Shown one piece after another: positions 1 to 31,248 of a DNA stretch of 64,000 nt; position 1 is the first letter of the stretch, and each line of letters opens with the position of its first letter. A model generated the notes under the pieces. The model worked only from the letters and a program-made list of their open reading frames with translations, had not been told where the DNA came from and ran no database searches. Source of the DNA: Scatophagus argus (lineage: Eukaryota > Chordata > Actinopteri > Scatophagidae); assembly GCF_020382885.2 (NCBI RefSeq), contig NC_058497.1, forward strand, positions 16,236,330 through 16,300,329, given 5' to 3'. The position numbers were made by a program, and so were the translations under genes.

Positions 1-85
1 TCTTTTTTGTTGTTGTTGTGCTTTTTGTTGTTTGTTTTCAAAGCTACACTGATGTAGAGATCAAGTTTCTCTTTTTTTTGCACAG

Positions 86-168
86 ACGTTGTGTTGTCGG
101 ATTACGCTCACAATAACGACCTCGGAGTCAGCTCTGCCATTAATCAAGAGCCGATGAGCCAGAAATGA
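86..168 (+). CDS. Terminal coding exon of an unidentified gene (5' part outside window)
   Basis: A long T/C tract ending in CACAG (acceptor at 81-85) is followed by an open frame to a TGA stop at 166-168. The first two bases complete a codon begun in the previous exon. The frame then encodes 26 residues, starting VVLSDYAHNN and ending EPMSQK. The strong polypyrimidine tract, clean acceptor and codon-like composition make this look like a genuine last exon. I do not recognise the protein from so short a tail. The gene would come from the left and converge on ttc9b, whose 3' end lies about 3 kb away. It could instead be a chance open segment after a cryptic acceptor. Confidence 0.5.
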
Positions 169-764
169 ACCCGTTTCGTGTGCAGCTAGTTATCCCCAAG
201 ACGGTCATAGCACATGAGGCGCTAGAATGACATAGCACAGAGACACAAAAACAAGATGGCGGACTGGTGCCATGGAGAGAGGGACCATGGGAGGAGACCT
301 ATCCCCGAGGGGCTCGTGGGTGAGTAGACTCAGCCCTGGCAGCCATGGAGACCGAGCTTCGCAGGTGCCAAACCTCACTGTTGTTTTGTTGATTTATCTC
401 CTCTGGGATACCAGGGGAAGAGAGAAGAAGAGAGTACAGAGGCACATCAAGAGCGAGGAAGGCTCCTGCATCCTGGGGTGTTAGACTGCGGGTGGAAAGG
501 GGACAGGGCCCTCATGAAAGGAGGGCTGGTAAGAATACCAGCTGTGGCTTTGGGGAGGGGCCCATAGGAAAATGCCTGAGTTCAGGGTCCAGAATCTTGT
601 GCTAAGCCCCCCGTCTGCGTCTGGTCCTGACAAAGTCAAATGTTTGAGAATCTCACATTATTTTGTGTGGCATAATTGGTGCTTTACACCAGTGATTTGG
701 TTTCTGAGAAAATTCTTAATAATGTGAATTTGGTCAAACAAGTGGCGGCAACAAGTAAGACAAT

Positions 765-850
765 TTAAAGAAATAGTTCACCACGGCGGCTTTTTACATA
801 GACATGACGTGTAAATTAGCGAGCTTTAGAGGTGCTGATAAGTGGGTGTG
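765..850. repeat. Fragment of a common teleost dispersed repeat
   Basis: The stretch around AAATTAGCGAGCTTTAGAGG followed by TGCTGATAAGTGG matches, from memory, a repeat present in many copies in perciform genomes. The same family appears to be represented by a different portion at 11500-11672. Boundaries are approximate and no terminal repeats are visible. Confidence 0.4.
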
Positions 851-1475
851 TGCTATGTAAATGTTGAACTCATCCTTTAAGAGAACGTTACCGCGTTCAT
901 GCAACACAGCCAGTAAGAATGGGATACTACTAGTACTATCTCACATCATGTGCACTGAATGGCCAAAACAGACTGGATGGTAGCAAATCTCTGCAGCCAG
1001 ATTCAGAAACCTCACGGAAAGCCCTCTCAGGAAAGATTGTGGCAGATGTGTGTGCCTGAAGTTTGGAAACATGATGCCGATCATATATGAGTTTAACACT
1101 CATGTGTCCACGGATGTTCAGCCATGTGATGATAAATCAGCCAGTGCTAAACTTTTCTATTTGTAATCTTGTGTCTCTGCTGCTGAAGTGACTTGGAGCT
1201 GCAGCTGCTTTGCTGGGGCTGATGATGGCCTACTTCTCCCCCCACTGGAACCTCTCTGCATCATGCCGGTCTCCTCAACGCATGGTGCCATCTCTCCAGA
1301 GTCCCATTGACACACTTAGGTCCCTATACCCCCTGGCAGGTCACTGAAAAAAATACGTAGGGTAAATCTTTTACAGCATCTTTCTTTGATTTCTTCTTCC
1401 ACCCATTTCTTTTTTTTTTTAAATTCTTTTAAGCAGTTGAATCTTATCTTTCACCTTGGCAGAAGGTGACCCTAA

Positions 1476-1481
1476 TTTATT
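1476..1481 (-). terminator. Candidate ttc9b poly(A) signal
   Basis: AATAAA on the minus strand (TTTATT on plus), about 1.8 kb after the ttc9b stop. It is the first canonical hexamer I found downstream. Use of the site is inferred only. Confidence 0.25.
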
Positions 1482-2249
1482 TTCTTGCACATGTATTTGA
1501 TACTTGGTCTACTGCTGTGATCACAGTCTGTCACCACCTTCTGTGTTTAAGGACAGAATGGGTAAAATAGAGGTATGAGCAAACAGTGTGGCAGCATGCC
1601 ATGGCAGAAAGCAACGGAGCAGATATAATCCCTATCTCGTACATCTGAAGGAACTCTCTGGAGTTGCACGTTACATGCGGGAGGTATGCTTGCACACGGG
1701 AAAGAGTTTCACGGCATTGGAGACGAGGGAAATTCGGGTCATGCTTTCACACATCGTCAATCCAACCTTCTGCAGAACAGGGCAGGCAGATTTAAGCCTG
1801 TGGCAAAGCTATCATAAAAGCAATATTTATCAATGATTCGGCTTCACAAGTCACAAGAGAAGCTGTGGCAAATTTTCTATGTGTCTTTTGACAGCTAGCC
1901 GTGGATATACACTAACCACACCGTTGTCTAACTGTAATGCTGTATTATCTGTCCCCGCGGTTCTACGTTTGGAACTATTTTCAAACGCAGATAAACAGAA
2001 AGAGGAGGAAATCTCAAATGGCACACTCTTGTTGAAGTGCACTAACGCTGAGTGCTCCAGGACAGCTGTGGGTGGTTGTTTTCCCTGCACTAATGCCGCC
2101 CAGAGTCTCCTCTGTGTGTTATCGATGTCTGGGAAGCTTCAGCATTACCGATAAAAGGTTGGACCTCGGTTTAGAGATTTTAAAGTGTTTCCCACTGTGA
2201 AACTTTAAAGTGGATCTCCATCTAGCCAACGACGGTTGATGGTACTCCG

Positions 2250-2480
2250 ATCCCATTGGCTATTTTCCGTTGTGACATCATTATCGGGAGAACAGGAAGG
2301 GGCAGAGGGAGGGGCTTCGACAGTCTCAACAACATCGACAGTGACACACGACCCAGGAGGGGCTTTAGACAACAGCTTCAGGACACACCAGCTTCCACAA
2401 CAGCACACCTGAAAACAGCAAGAACCGCTAGAGAAATTTGTCGTGTTTGCTGCGCACACGGTTGCTATCAACAACCGATT
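2250..2480 (+). promoter_or_regulatory. Promoter-like block: CCAAT box, CRE-like site, GC-rich boxes
   Basis: Within about 60 bp are an inverted CCAAT box (ATTGG at 2255-2259), a CRE-like TGACATCA (2273-2280) and two GGGGC-type boxes. Further on, CGGTTG and CAACCG form an inverted repeat at 2459-2477. The composition differs from the AT-rich surroundings. No gene start is recognisable on either strand, so this could be an orphan promoter, an enhancer near the ttc9b 3' end, or chance. Confidence 0.25.
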
Positions 2481-3297
2481 AATCACTACTGAGAAAGATG
2501 AACACCAAAAGCAAATTTAAAACCCTAGTAACAGATTACAAATACTTGAATTAGCCCTTGAATTGAAAAAAAAAAAAGAAAAGTGAGACAGAAGAGCGAT
2601 ATATTCGGCTTTTTTCTCTACTTGATGAAAGATTTCTCGTGCTATTCTGTCCCATAGTCTGGGTAAGGGGTCTGAACGAGCCCTGTTGGGGTAGGATGTA
2701 CAATCAAATGGGGCTATAGTCTTGATATGTGTCACACACACACACGCACACACATACACACTCGCCCTCCTCCCGGTGTGGTCAAGCTTCCCAGCCTCCT
2801 GATATTCTCCTCAAGAGTTCAAAATAAGCCAGAGAGGAAGAAGGCAGAGAGAAAAAGAGCAAGAGAGCAGAAACAAAATGCATTTTATGTTTTTAAAACA
2901 TTTACTAAACCACGCAAATGTCCATTTTTCATATGTATGTTTTGAAGCTCCTTTTTCATTCCACCACATTGACTGTTTCATATGAGTATAATACAGAATT
3001 TTCCTTGTTTTTTGTAGTTTTTTTTTTCCATGTTTGCTCGACTGTCTGCGTCTAGGGAGAGGAACCACAGCACCTGAGGGAGAAAAGGGAGAGAATAAGA
3101 GGGAAGAGATGGAAAAAGGAGGTTGGTTTGCAGACAGCGTTTGATATGTGTCCCCGGGTGATTGGGTCTGTCTCTTCTGTCTGTGGGCTGTGCTGCTGTC
3201 AGGAGTCGCCAGAGGAGGTTTGGAGAGGGAGGGTCGATGTTAGGACTGCTCGTCGGGTCGAAGGTCGAGGGGCCAGGAGGGTGAAAGGGTCGAAGGG

Positions 3298-22715
<19,418 letters not shown>

Positions 22716-23150
22716 GTCTCTCAGTGAAAACGGCTGGAGCGGGCCATGGTGCTCGGACACGAATGTGTGTTTTGTAGGGGAGGACCGGACCAGCGTGCTG
22801 TGCATAAAGGATGCGGGATGGAGCGGCAAAGACGGCTGGGCAGGCGGCGGCACCGGAGAGACGACGAGCCTTGAAAAACAGCCAAGAAAACGGCTTCGGA
22901 AACGAGTCTGGCTTGTGGCTTGTGCTTGAAGACCAGATGGGAAATAAACGTAAAGATGTGTGCGGTTATAAAGAGATAAATAAGGCTAGAGAGGCTGGCA
23001 GACACATCCTGAATTTCCCAAAGGTGGAAAAAACAGATTCCTTGTTCTGGTCCTCTGGCGGAAGGATGCTCGGGTTGATTTCTATGGTAGCAACCTCCGA
23101 GGCACGCGCAGCTTCAGCACCATAAACAGCGCACACACGACAACCCCTAC

Positions 23151-23168
23151 CGCACAGCATTGTGGGAG
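23151..23168 (-). promoter_or_regulatory. ttc9b: ZNF143/STAF-type site upstream of ttc9b
   Basis: The minus strand reads CTCCCACAATGCTGTGCG, close to the ZNF143 (STAF) consensus around CCCAnnATGC and typical of core promoters. It lies about 440 bp upstream of the ttc9b start codon, next to a GC-rich stretch (22850-23130). It could drive ttc9b, a divergent plus-strand transcript, or both. Confidence 0.45.
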
Positions 23169-23631
23169 AAGAAAAAAAAAAGAGAAGTCGTGAGGCGTTG
23201 CTGCAGTCCAGATTTTACATGACAAAAAAAACAAGAAAAAAAAAAAGAAAAGAGCAGAAATATCCTGAACCGATCGATTATTTGTCAGAACGCCACTGCA
23301 CTTTGCTACATTGTAAAAATGAGTGTGTGAATTATACAATAATAATTGTATCCGTCTATAAATACAAGCCTATTTGCATATTTAGGCCTACTGGACTGTA
23401 GGGAAAGGGTACGCCCTATTTACACCAGTCATGGTGATAGTCCTCCCATATTTATAATGAGTAAATAATTAATTTATGGTCTTATGAAAGACTGGAGATT
23501 ACGTCACTCCCATTGTTCAGAAGTAGCCATAAGTCAACAAAATATCTATAAAAAACAAAACATACTGATACTGGCTAATTCAAGCTCTTTCGCTTCACTT
23601 GATGCCCCCCTTCATAAACATAAGATTACAG

Positions 23632-23750
23632 CCAGTGTGGAGCGGCTGATGACTTCAGCTGATGAGGTTCTCAAGGAGATGGAGATGGACAGCAGGAGGC
23701 TGCAGGTACAAGAGCAGGAGGGAGACAGCGACCTCAAGGGGAGAAATAAA
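23632..23750 (+). CDS. Orphan exon-like segment, coiled-coil-like peptide
   Basis: After a good acceptor (AAGATTACAG ending 23631), the second frame is strongly codon-like: SVERLMTSADEVLKEMEMDS then RRLQ. It reaches a donor at 23706 (CTGCAG|GTACAA), or runs on through VQEQEGDSDLKGRNK to a second candidate donor at 23751. The heptad-like acidic/basic pattern suggests a short coiled coil. I cannot name the protein and find no flanking exons. It lies about 0.9 kb from the ttc9b start on the opposite strand. It may be an exon of a lost or undescribed gene, or chance. Confidence 0.3.
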
Positions 23751-26228
23751 GTAAATTACACTCGTTTCTCATCTGATTTGTGGTTAAACCTGCAGCCCAC
23801 CAGCATGATTTCATTCTTTTCTGCAAAATTGCACGAGCTCTGCAAGGTTGTAACCCGAATTTCCTTCAGATTATAAGCAGCCCTGCGTCTGCGAGGTGTG
23901 ACTCATCTGGTTCATAAGTAGAGGAAAGCCTCATATGAGTTTAATTCAGTCCAGCAGCAAAGCTGAGCTCCTCTCAGTGAGTCATCCAAACATCTGTAGC
24001 TTCACACACGACGATGAAGCACTGACAAAAGCTCTACCTCCACTCTCTCAGTGTTGTCGTGACTAATGATGAGTGTTGTGTCCATATCCAGGGTCGACAC
24101 AGCTATTCACTGTGCATGCCACTTCAAAGTAACACCAAGTACTAACATCTGCACGGGGTAGAGATAGTCCTGCCAGCTATTTGTTTCACAGTGTTATAAA
24201 GAGGGAGTGTTTTTGTATTTGATTTCCAAACTATCCTGATGGAGAAACATGTCTTGGGCTTAATCATACTGTAGATCAGTCATATTTATAAAACATCGTG
24301 TTAAATCGCATTCAGCACAAACAAATGACATGAACAACAAATAAGGCCACCTTCTCAGGAGTGGATCAGTGAAGAGAGGTGAAAACATATTATATAAATT
24401 ATTACATTAGCCATCAACAGGAGTTCACACAGAATAATACTAAATGTGTGTTTTGGGGAATTCTACTGTTTTTCCCACTTTTCCAGAGTCTGAAATGTAT
24501 TTTTTTTTTACGTATTTGAAGTTATGTCAGACTGCAGTGTTAGTATTGATTGTCTGTTGGATCAGATCTGATACAGTAAAGAGACATCATTAGCATAACT
24601 GTTGACAGTTCAGACGACATTATGCAGCACCAGCCTCATTGTGAGAGGAGTGGGAGCTTAATAGGCTTATTGATAAATGATCAGCTAAATCTTCCCAGGG
24701 GAACATAAATATCGATTATTCTGTCATGCTCATACATAAGAGTTGCAAAATGCATTTTCATTTTGTGCCAATGACATGCATTATAAAGACTTAAGAAATG
24801 GGGGAAAAAATAACTACAATGATGTTGGGACACTTTTTTCTTTTAATTGTTTTCCAAGCACACTTTAACTTTTGTCCTCAATATCATTAAAAAACACGAC
24901 AGCTCATGGTGTGTTTTGCTCTTCTTTGTTTTCTAAAACCAACAAAAAAAAAAATCTTCAATGTGATTTTAAACATTTCAAATATTTACAGTGTAACAAA
25001 ACAGTGGTGTGAAGCCTTAAAGATGGGTGCTAATGACCCATACTGGTAAAGGTGAACTACGCACTGAGAGCTACAGTGGCCCCTGACACTAGGTGCGATG
25101 GCATCTCTGAGTTTCTTTACAGGACACAGTGTCCACATTAAAAAATGTGCAGCAGAACAGGATCTGGGTTGTCTGAAATCAAGTCTAACAAATCTATACA
25201 TTTCATTTCAAAATATAAACAATATTCTACTGATCTGGCCTTCAAGTAGGTGGTCATAGAAAACGTTCAGTACTACGGTAGAAACGCTGAAATGGTCGTG
25301 TTAAGTTCACAGGTGTGAACTTGTACCCCACAAATCGCAGCAGAAGAGGAGGCGGGGCGCTCTCGTCGAGTCACCTGCTCAAGGAGGTCGTTCTGTGTAG
25401 CCATTTAAATGATTTTTTTTGTTTTAACTCACTGAAATTGAAAGACATTTTCTACTTTCAAAACATGATAGAAGAGGTAATTTTGAGGTGGCAGAGGCGA
25501 CAAGAAAGACAAAGCTGTAACCATAGTCTCATAGCTAGCATGACGAATGACCGCCGTCCAGTTCTTTTTTAACTCAAAAAGTAAACTGCCTGAGGTGTGA
25601 AAGAACATCTATCTGTACCTCTTACATCAAAATTGTTTTTAAAAAGAAGATAATTCCCTTTCAGGCAAACAAACAGCACATTATTTATCTTGGAAGGAGG
25701 AACATTTTCAACTACTCATATGCATTCATTGACAAAGACTCAATAAAGGGGAAGTTGAGGCAGCAGCATCCTTCTATGTGGAGTTACGGGGTAAAATAAA
25801 AACCACCATAATGGCAGCCTTGTTGACATCATGCTCATGCCTTAAGATCACAAACATACTGAGATATATATATATATATATATATATTATAAAAATGATA
25901 AACGGCAGATATGACCGAGTGGCTATGACACGTGGCTTTCTGGTTGAGCAACTCAAATTAAAAGCTTGGACATGAAACAAAGTGGATTTTCCAATGGCAG
26001 CATGACAAAATTCATCTAATTCCATTTAAGAGTAACCCTAAAGCCACAATGCAGCATTAAAAGCACCCTGACACTCAGGCGGAGTGAAGGACAGGAAAAA
26101 AAACAAAACAAAAAAAAAACACTCCAATCTGCAGTCATGTATAAACGCAAAAAGGTGGTGATACAAATTCTTGTTCTAGACTTGGTATAGAAATAGTCTA
26201 AATAATTTTTAGGGGTTTACAGTATGTG
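23751..26228. other. C19orf47 3'UTR and intergenic DNA
   Basis: AT-rich, with no coding exon that I can support. The left part is intergenic toward ttc9b. The right part, up to the C19orf47 stop, is probably its 3'UTR. An ATTAAA-type signal on the minus strand near 24841 is a candidate poly(A) signal. A TA microsatellite lies at 25864-25888. Confidence 0.5.
25864..25888. repeat. (TA)n microsatellite
   Basis: A pure alternating AT run of about 25 bp, probably within the C19orf47 3'UTR. Confidence 0.9.
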
Positions 26229-29200
26229 TTAGGTTTTCTTGCTCCCCAGTCTCTTAAAAACACTGACAGCTCTTACGTCCATCTGGGCACCCATTGACTC
26301 CCCTCCTCCTCCTGACCCGGTGCTGCTGCTGACCTTGGGGCTTGCTATGGTCAGTCTCTGCTGGGTTCTGGGCCTGGTGCTGGTGGTCACCCTGTTGTCC
26401 TGCGTGTCAGCAGGCGTGGATGACACTGCCGTGCTCTGGTGCGTGGCAGGGAGCTTGCCCAGTCTCTGAAGCACACTAATCTTGGCAGGGGGGAGGCCAT
26501 TAGGAGAAGAGGAGGAGGTGGGAGTGTCAGGGGGAGGTAGTTTGAATTTGCCCCCCAGGCGCCGCAGGGTGGTCGGGGCTGGCTTTGCGGCGGGCTCTTT
26601 CTTCTGGGAGGGAGGTGGTTTCTTGAGGACGCCAGCATACTGGAGGACGGAGCCTTCTTCGTCACTGTCGTCCTCGTCATCTACATCCATGTTTCCAGTT
26701 ATTTTGCCTGGCTTCGGCCTGTGTTCCTCTTCCACTCCTCTGTCCAGACGACTGAACACGCCGGTGGGCTGCCAAGCATTAATAATGTGAGCACAGAGCT
26801 TATCTTTCCGCCCGCATCCCATACAAAGAGATATCACAACATGCTCATCTGCCTCACCTTGATATTGCTTGTTGTTGTGTCTGCCTTCGATTCAGCCCCA
26901 AGTCTTTCGAACACAGATGTGCGCTTCAAACCTTTTTGAGAAGTAGAGAAAGAAGCAATTACAAAGTTTTGCATAGAAATTACTGTGACAGGTTTGATTT
27001 GTTTTGATCCATTGTTGACCGTAAAATAACCAGCAACAAATTTCAAAATATCTAAATGATCACAGCAGAAGATAGAGAAAAAAAACCTTCTTCAATTTTT
27101 AAAGATTTTTAAGGTTTTATTAAACAATTATATCAATAAAAATAGTGATTAAATTCATGTAATGCAACAGTTACCAGCTTTGGGGCTGTATGAGTTCACA
27201 AGACTTACATGATTTATTTCCGTGAGCTTAAGTAGCAGCTTCAGTCAAGCAAGTTGACCGGTCATTTATGGTTTTATAGCTTGTAAATGATGATGTAGTT
27301 ACCATGCAATACAATTACCAATGTGAGATTATTGCAGAACATATCCGGCATCAGTATTTTATTCTGGTAAACGTTCTATTTGTTTGCATTACCTAAATGC
27401 ATCTTTCTTTTATTTTGAAAGTTCTACCAGAAGTCCTAATCTGAACTATGTCAGAAATACAAATGGTTTTGTTTTCACTCTGCTTATGAGTTTCTTTATG
27501 AAGAGATACCTTGAAGTTTCTAATGAAAGCAAATACAGAGAGAAGCCAAGCGGACAGAGAGCAAGACTCAAAATGCTTCTCTTTCAGGAAATACTTATGA
27601 ACAAATATGAGCTGTGAACAGTGTTGTGCCTCCTTTCAGAGACAGAACCCACAGAACTCATACCACGAAGAAAAAAAAACAGTCAAAGGATTTATGGTTG
27701 GGTAAAATCAAAGTAGTGTGAGACAAAGGACAAATTTTTGACATAGGGATTAGTTATTCGTGCAGTAGAAAGTATTAGTAAATACGGAAATGAGCGATGA
27801 TGCCCAGAGATCCTTCATTCAGTTTTAGTACGAAAGAAGAATTAGAAGAAGAATTAGCTGTGGTGAGCAACAGCATAATTCGAGCGGAGAGCTGGCGAGG
27901 CCACTGGCTCAGGCCTACCTTTCTTGGCCTGCTGGGCCAGGATGCGGCGTGTGCGAGGCGTGGTGCCTTTGGGCATGTTGATGATGTACTTGCCTTCCAT
28001 CTCTGCTGTGACACGCCGGCGCTTCACTACGGGCACACCGGTCCCCTCATCAGCTGGCTGACTTACAACTGACAAACAAAGTGGTGGGTACATGAGGATT
28101 AGAGGTAAGGGTGGTAGGATTTGGGGGGGGACAGGTATCATGGCTCCAGAGGGACAGGAAATGCAGGATTGGTGGGATAAAAAATTTTTTTCCATGATAT
28201 CTACCTGCTTTGACACTCTTGTTTGCTTGCGTGTTTGACACTGTGACAGACAGGCGGTTGTCAGGTCGACGGGCTGGAGTGGCCGGCGGGGAGTCATGGC
28301 TCAAAGCGTTGGCAATCATACGAGTGGCAGCTGAGCAAAATTTTAAAAAAGAGAGAAAATTAGTTGTGCTTTTCCTACAGGAACTCTTCGTGTTCTGTAC
28401 CCAAGACGAGATCAGAGGACAGCGGGACGTCTCAACTTCCTTCAGAAATGTGTGAGGCCCTTGCAGACATGCCAAAATTAAAGGCGTGCATACTAGAACA
28501 TGTCGTGAAGAACTGAGGACGGTCTTGTACAGCCTGGCACTGAGGTCAACATGCTAAGAGATGCAGTTTGTTCTGGTAACATTAGATTAGGCTGATTTAC
28601 TTTACCCCCTAATGGAAACAATCACCCTTTCTTATGCCCTATCACCTGACAACACAGTGATAAATGCAGGCAGTAAAAAACTGTTTTGTAGAGGTTTAGC
28701 CTCTTTCAGGTTGTCCCTCAAAATAAAGACAGGACAGAAAATCAGCTTTGCTGATAGAGGCCTAGGCCTGAAGTAGGCCTACATTAAATAAGAGAGGTTG
28801 CACCACAATCATTGCATTTACAAGAGCGACGTGATAACAGAGATCGTCTCTCTCTCTCTCTCTCTGTGATGTTTCTCTGCAGAGCATGTGAGATTGTCAG
28901 TTGAAGGAAAGACGAGAAGGAGAGGAGATTGTCCACAAGTTAACTAATGGCAGATGAGAAGTGCTCTCAGACTGAAAATGAACACAAAAAATGCTAAGAA
29001 GAGTTGCCAAATGTTATTGGGCAGCTGTCAATGTATCTGGGCAGCCTGCCAAAGTAAAGTCTATATGAGGGAAACACAAGATGTGTTGTGAGAGAGAGAG
29101 AGAGTGAGAACAAGAGGGGAGCACACAGCTCCACAAACAGAACAACACCATGTGGAAGAAACTGTAGATATTGTGATGTAAGAAGCTTACTTGATTTAAT

Positions 29201-31221
29201 TCCTGGAAAGATAATTTAGTATAATTCAAGTTGTAGAAACACAAAATGCAGATACTTACGAGTATTAGCAGTTCTTCTGAGCTCAGCTTTCACACTGGTC
29301 TGTCCTGAGGAAATGGCTTCTGTAGCCATTTTGCACATATCCTGAGAGGGAATCCAAAGTTTAAGTAAATTCACACTGTGAATCACTGGAAGCAACAGCT
29401 TTGTGGTGGTAACTTGTTTGTAAATGCTTGCGCCAGAGGCAAGAGCCGCCCAATCTGAAGATTTCATTACTTCAGAAAATAAAACTCTAATCTCACCTGC
29501 CTGTAGACCAGCTTGGCATGTTTAAGAATGGCAATGATGTCGCCGATGACTGTAATGCCGAGGTCCATCATGATGTCTTTACTGAGGTCCATCAGCATGT
29601 TCTTGTGGATTCTGCAGGGACATGAAAAATCAGAAAATAATTTATGCACTATTGTTCTCTTAATCTAAATTAACGAACAAAACAATAAGTCACCTGGATA
29701 GGTTTAATGAAGAAGGTGATCCTTTCCATGACAGCTACCATATTTATCAGATGAATCAAACAAATGTTTTTGAATTTATAAAATGAACTTAAAAATGAAA
29801 CATAAAAAATGAACATAAAAAAATCACAATATAAGAAGCGTATGGAATATAACTGTAATTTAAGCGGTAGCTTTAATAATGGTCTGATAATTAAACTTCT
29901 GTTCATCTCTTTTAGTTTATCAAGTGAGGGTGAATGCACTTTGGTTTGTGGCTTCTGAGACACACACACTGTGCATACTGGGTTTGATGTCTGCATCTGA
30001 TCACCAGAGAGGAGGAATGACAGCAACGACTTAAACTCAACTTAATGCCCATGTTTCTGATGTCAGGTTTTCATTTTCACTTCTGGATGAGAAACGCTTT
30101 GTTGATCATCACAATTAATTGTGTTTCAGCTGAACTCCAGCCTGATGTGATGGTGTCAAAAATAAATAAACATGATCACACCAGAACACACTGGGCCTAA
30201 AATGTGCTGTAAAATAAGCATGAGCTTACCTGTTGTCCACAAAGGAGACTGCATACGTGACTGCAAGGCCGGCTGGGATCCCAGCATCTTTAAAAAATTG
30301 AATCCACTCTGAGGTGGCTTAAGAAAAACGTAAAAGACTGTTAGAAATCGTGCTACAGAAAAGAACACCCAAACAGTGATATGTTACTGCATGCCTGTAG
30401 TAACTGGAAACTAAACTGTTCAAACAAGATAAAGCTACACAGTGAGAGAGATGCATGGTACAAAAAGCCAGTGGGAGACATAAACCTGAGGAGACAGCAG
30501 CATGCTGAGGTCTAACACATGCTGACTATGGCCAGCTGGAGGTTATTTATAACACCAATTATGAGACGTCTTCTGGTTTGAGTAACAGATACATGATGAA
30601 GGGTGAACAACAGCTGCCAGAACAATGCGTCTGTCCCGTCTGTTGTGACTCTTACTAATGAGATCATAGTCACACCGAGATAAAACTCACACGGTGGCTA
30701 AAATCTCATTTAGCCTTTTGGATGCCCGAACAAGACAAAACCACAAATGGTGGCGAAACATTTTAGAACTGTACTGTAGCAGTATAGTACGCCGCCATGT
30801 AGTGTGAATCTAAAATAGACTTCAGTCCCGGCTATCTCGTTTTAGCTTAAGGCCTAGCTATGTTACGCGATTCCAAGATAAAAATAGCCAACAACACAGT
30901 TCCCTCTTGAGGTCTGTTCGAAACAGTGAAAGTAAAATCACCCATTTACGAGATCAAATAAATCCGCTGCCAGACCGGTCCGAATTAGTATTCGGCATTA
31001 GCATTGTCTTAGCATTAGCTAGCAGTGAATCAAAAGGCGGCGTCGGCTCTCTGCGATGTCCGTTAAGAATAAAACAGTTGCAAAAATCCTACACGGTATC
31101 CTGAATTGAGGGAGTGATTACGTCCGATATGCACTGAAATATCGAAATATTTTTATTGTTGCTAAGCGGTAACAGTGGTTTGCCGGGCCTTAACGGTCTC
31201 ACCTGTTGTCACAGACGCCAT
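26229..31221 (-). CDS. C19orf47: C19orf47 orthologue, SAM-like domain protein
   Basis: Eight exons: 31203-31221, 30230-30317, 29497-29611, 29260-29341, 28205-28330, 27919-28068, 26858-26931 and 26229-26768. All junctions are GT-AG and in phase, giving 397 codons plus TAA. Residues 8-75 (from TSEWIQFFKDAGIP to DIIAILKHAK) form a SAM-like helical domain. Then come MIANALSHDSPPATPARRPD and the conserved basic stretch KRRRVTAEMEGKYIINMPKG. The C-terminal half is disordered with an acidic patch at about 246-256. Five VFxRLG-like motifs occur at about 199-205, 221-226, 285-290, 316-322 and 387-393. The match to human C19orf47 runs end to end. I know of no established molecular function. Human C19orf47 is also near TTC9B. 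Confidence 0.93.
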
Positions 31222-31240
31222 GTTTACAACAAATGTGTGG

Positions 31241-31248
31241 TGACGTCA
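31241..31248 (-). promoter_or_regulatory. C19orf47: CRE in the C19orf47 core promoter
   Basis: A perfect palindromic TGACGTCA lies 20 bp upstream of the ATG. Beside it is an ETS-like TCCGGATGT (minus strand). This is typical of a TATA-less promoter with a very short 5'UTR. CREB/ATF and ETS binding is inferred. Confidence 0.55.

Larger units (their letters stand above)
169..3297. other. Region between the convergent 3' ends of the orphan exon and ttc9b
   Basis: I see no convincing protein-coding exon here. It presumably holds the 3'UTR of the plus-strand gene on the left and the ttc9b 3'UTR on the right. It also contains a dispersed-repeat fragment near 770-845, a promoter-like block near 2250-2480 and a short CA tract near 2732-2760. 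The short open frames lack splice context and conserved-looking sequence. Confidence 0.5.
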
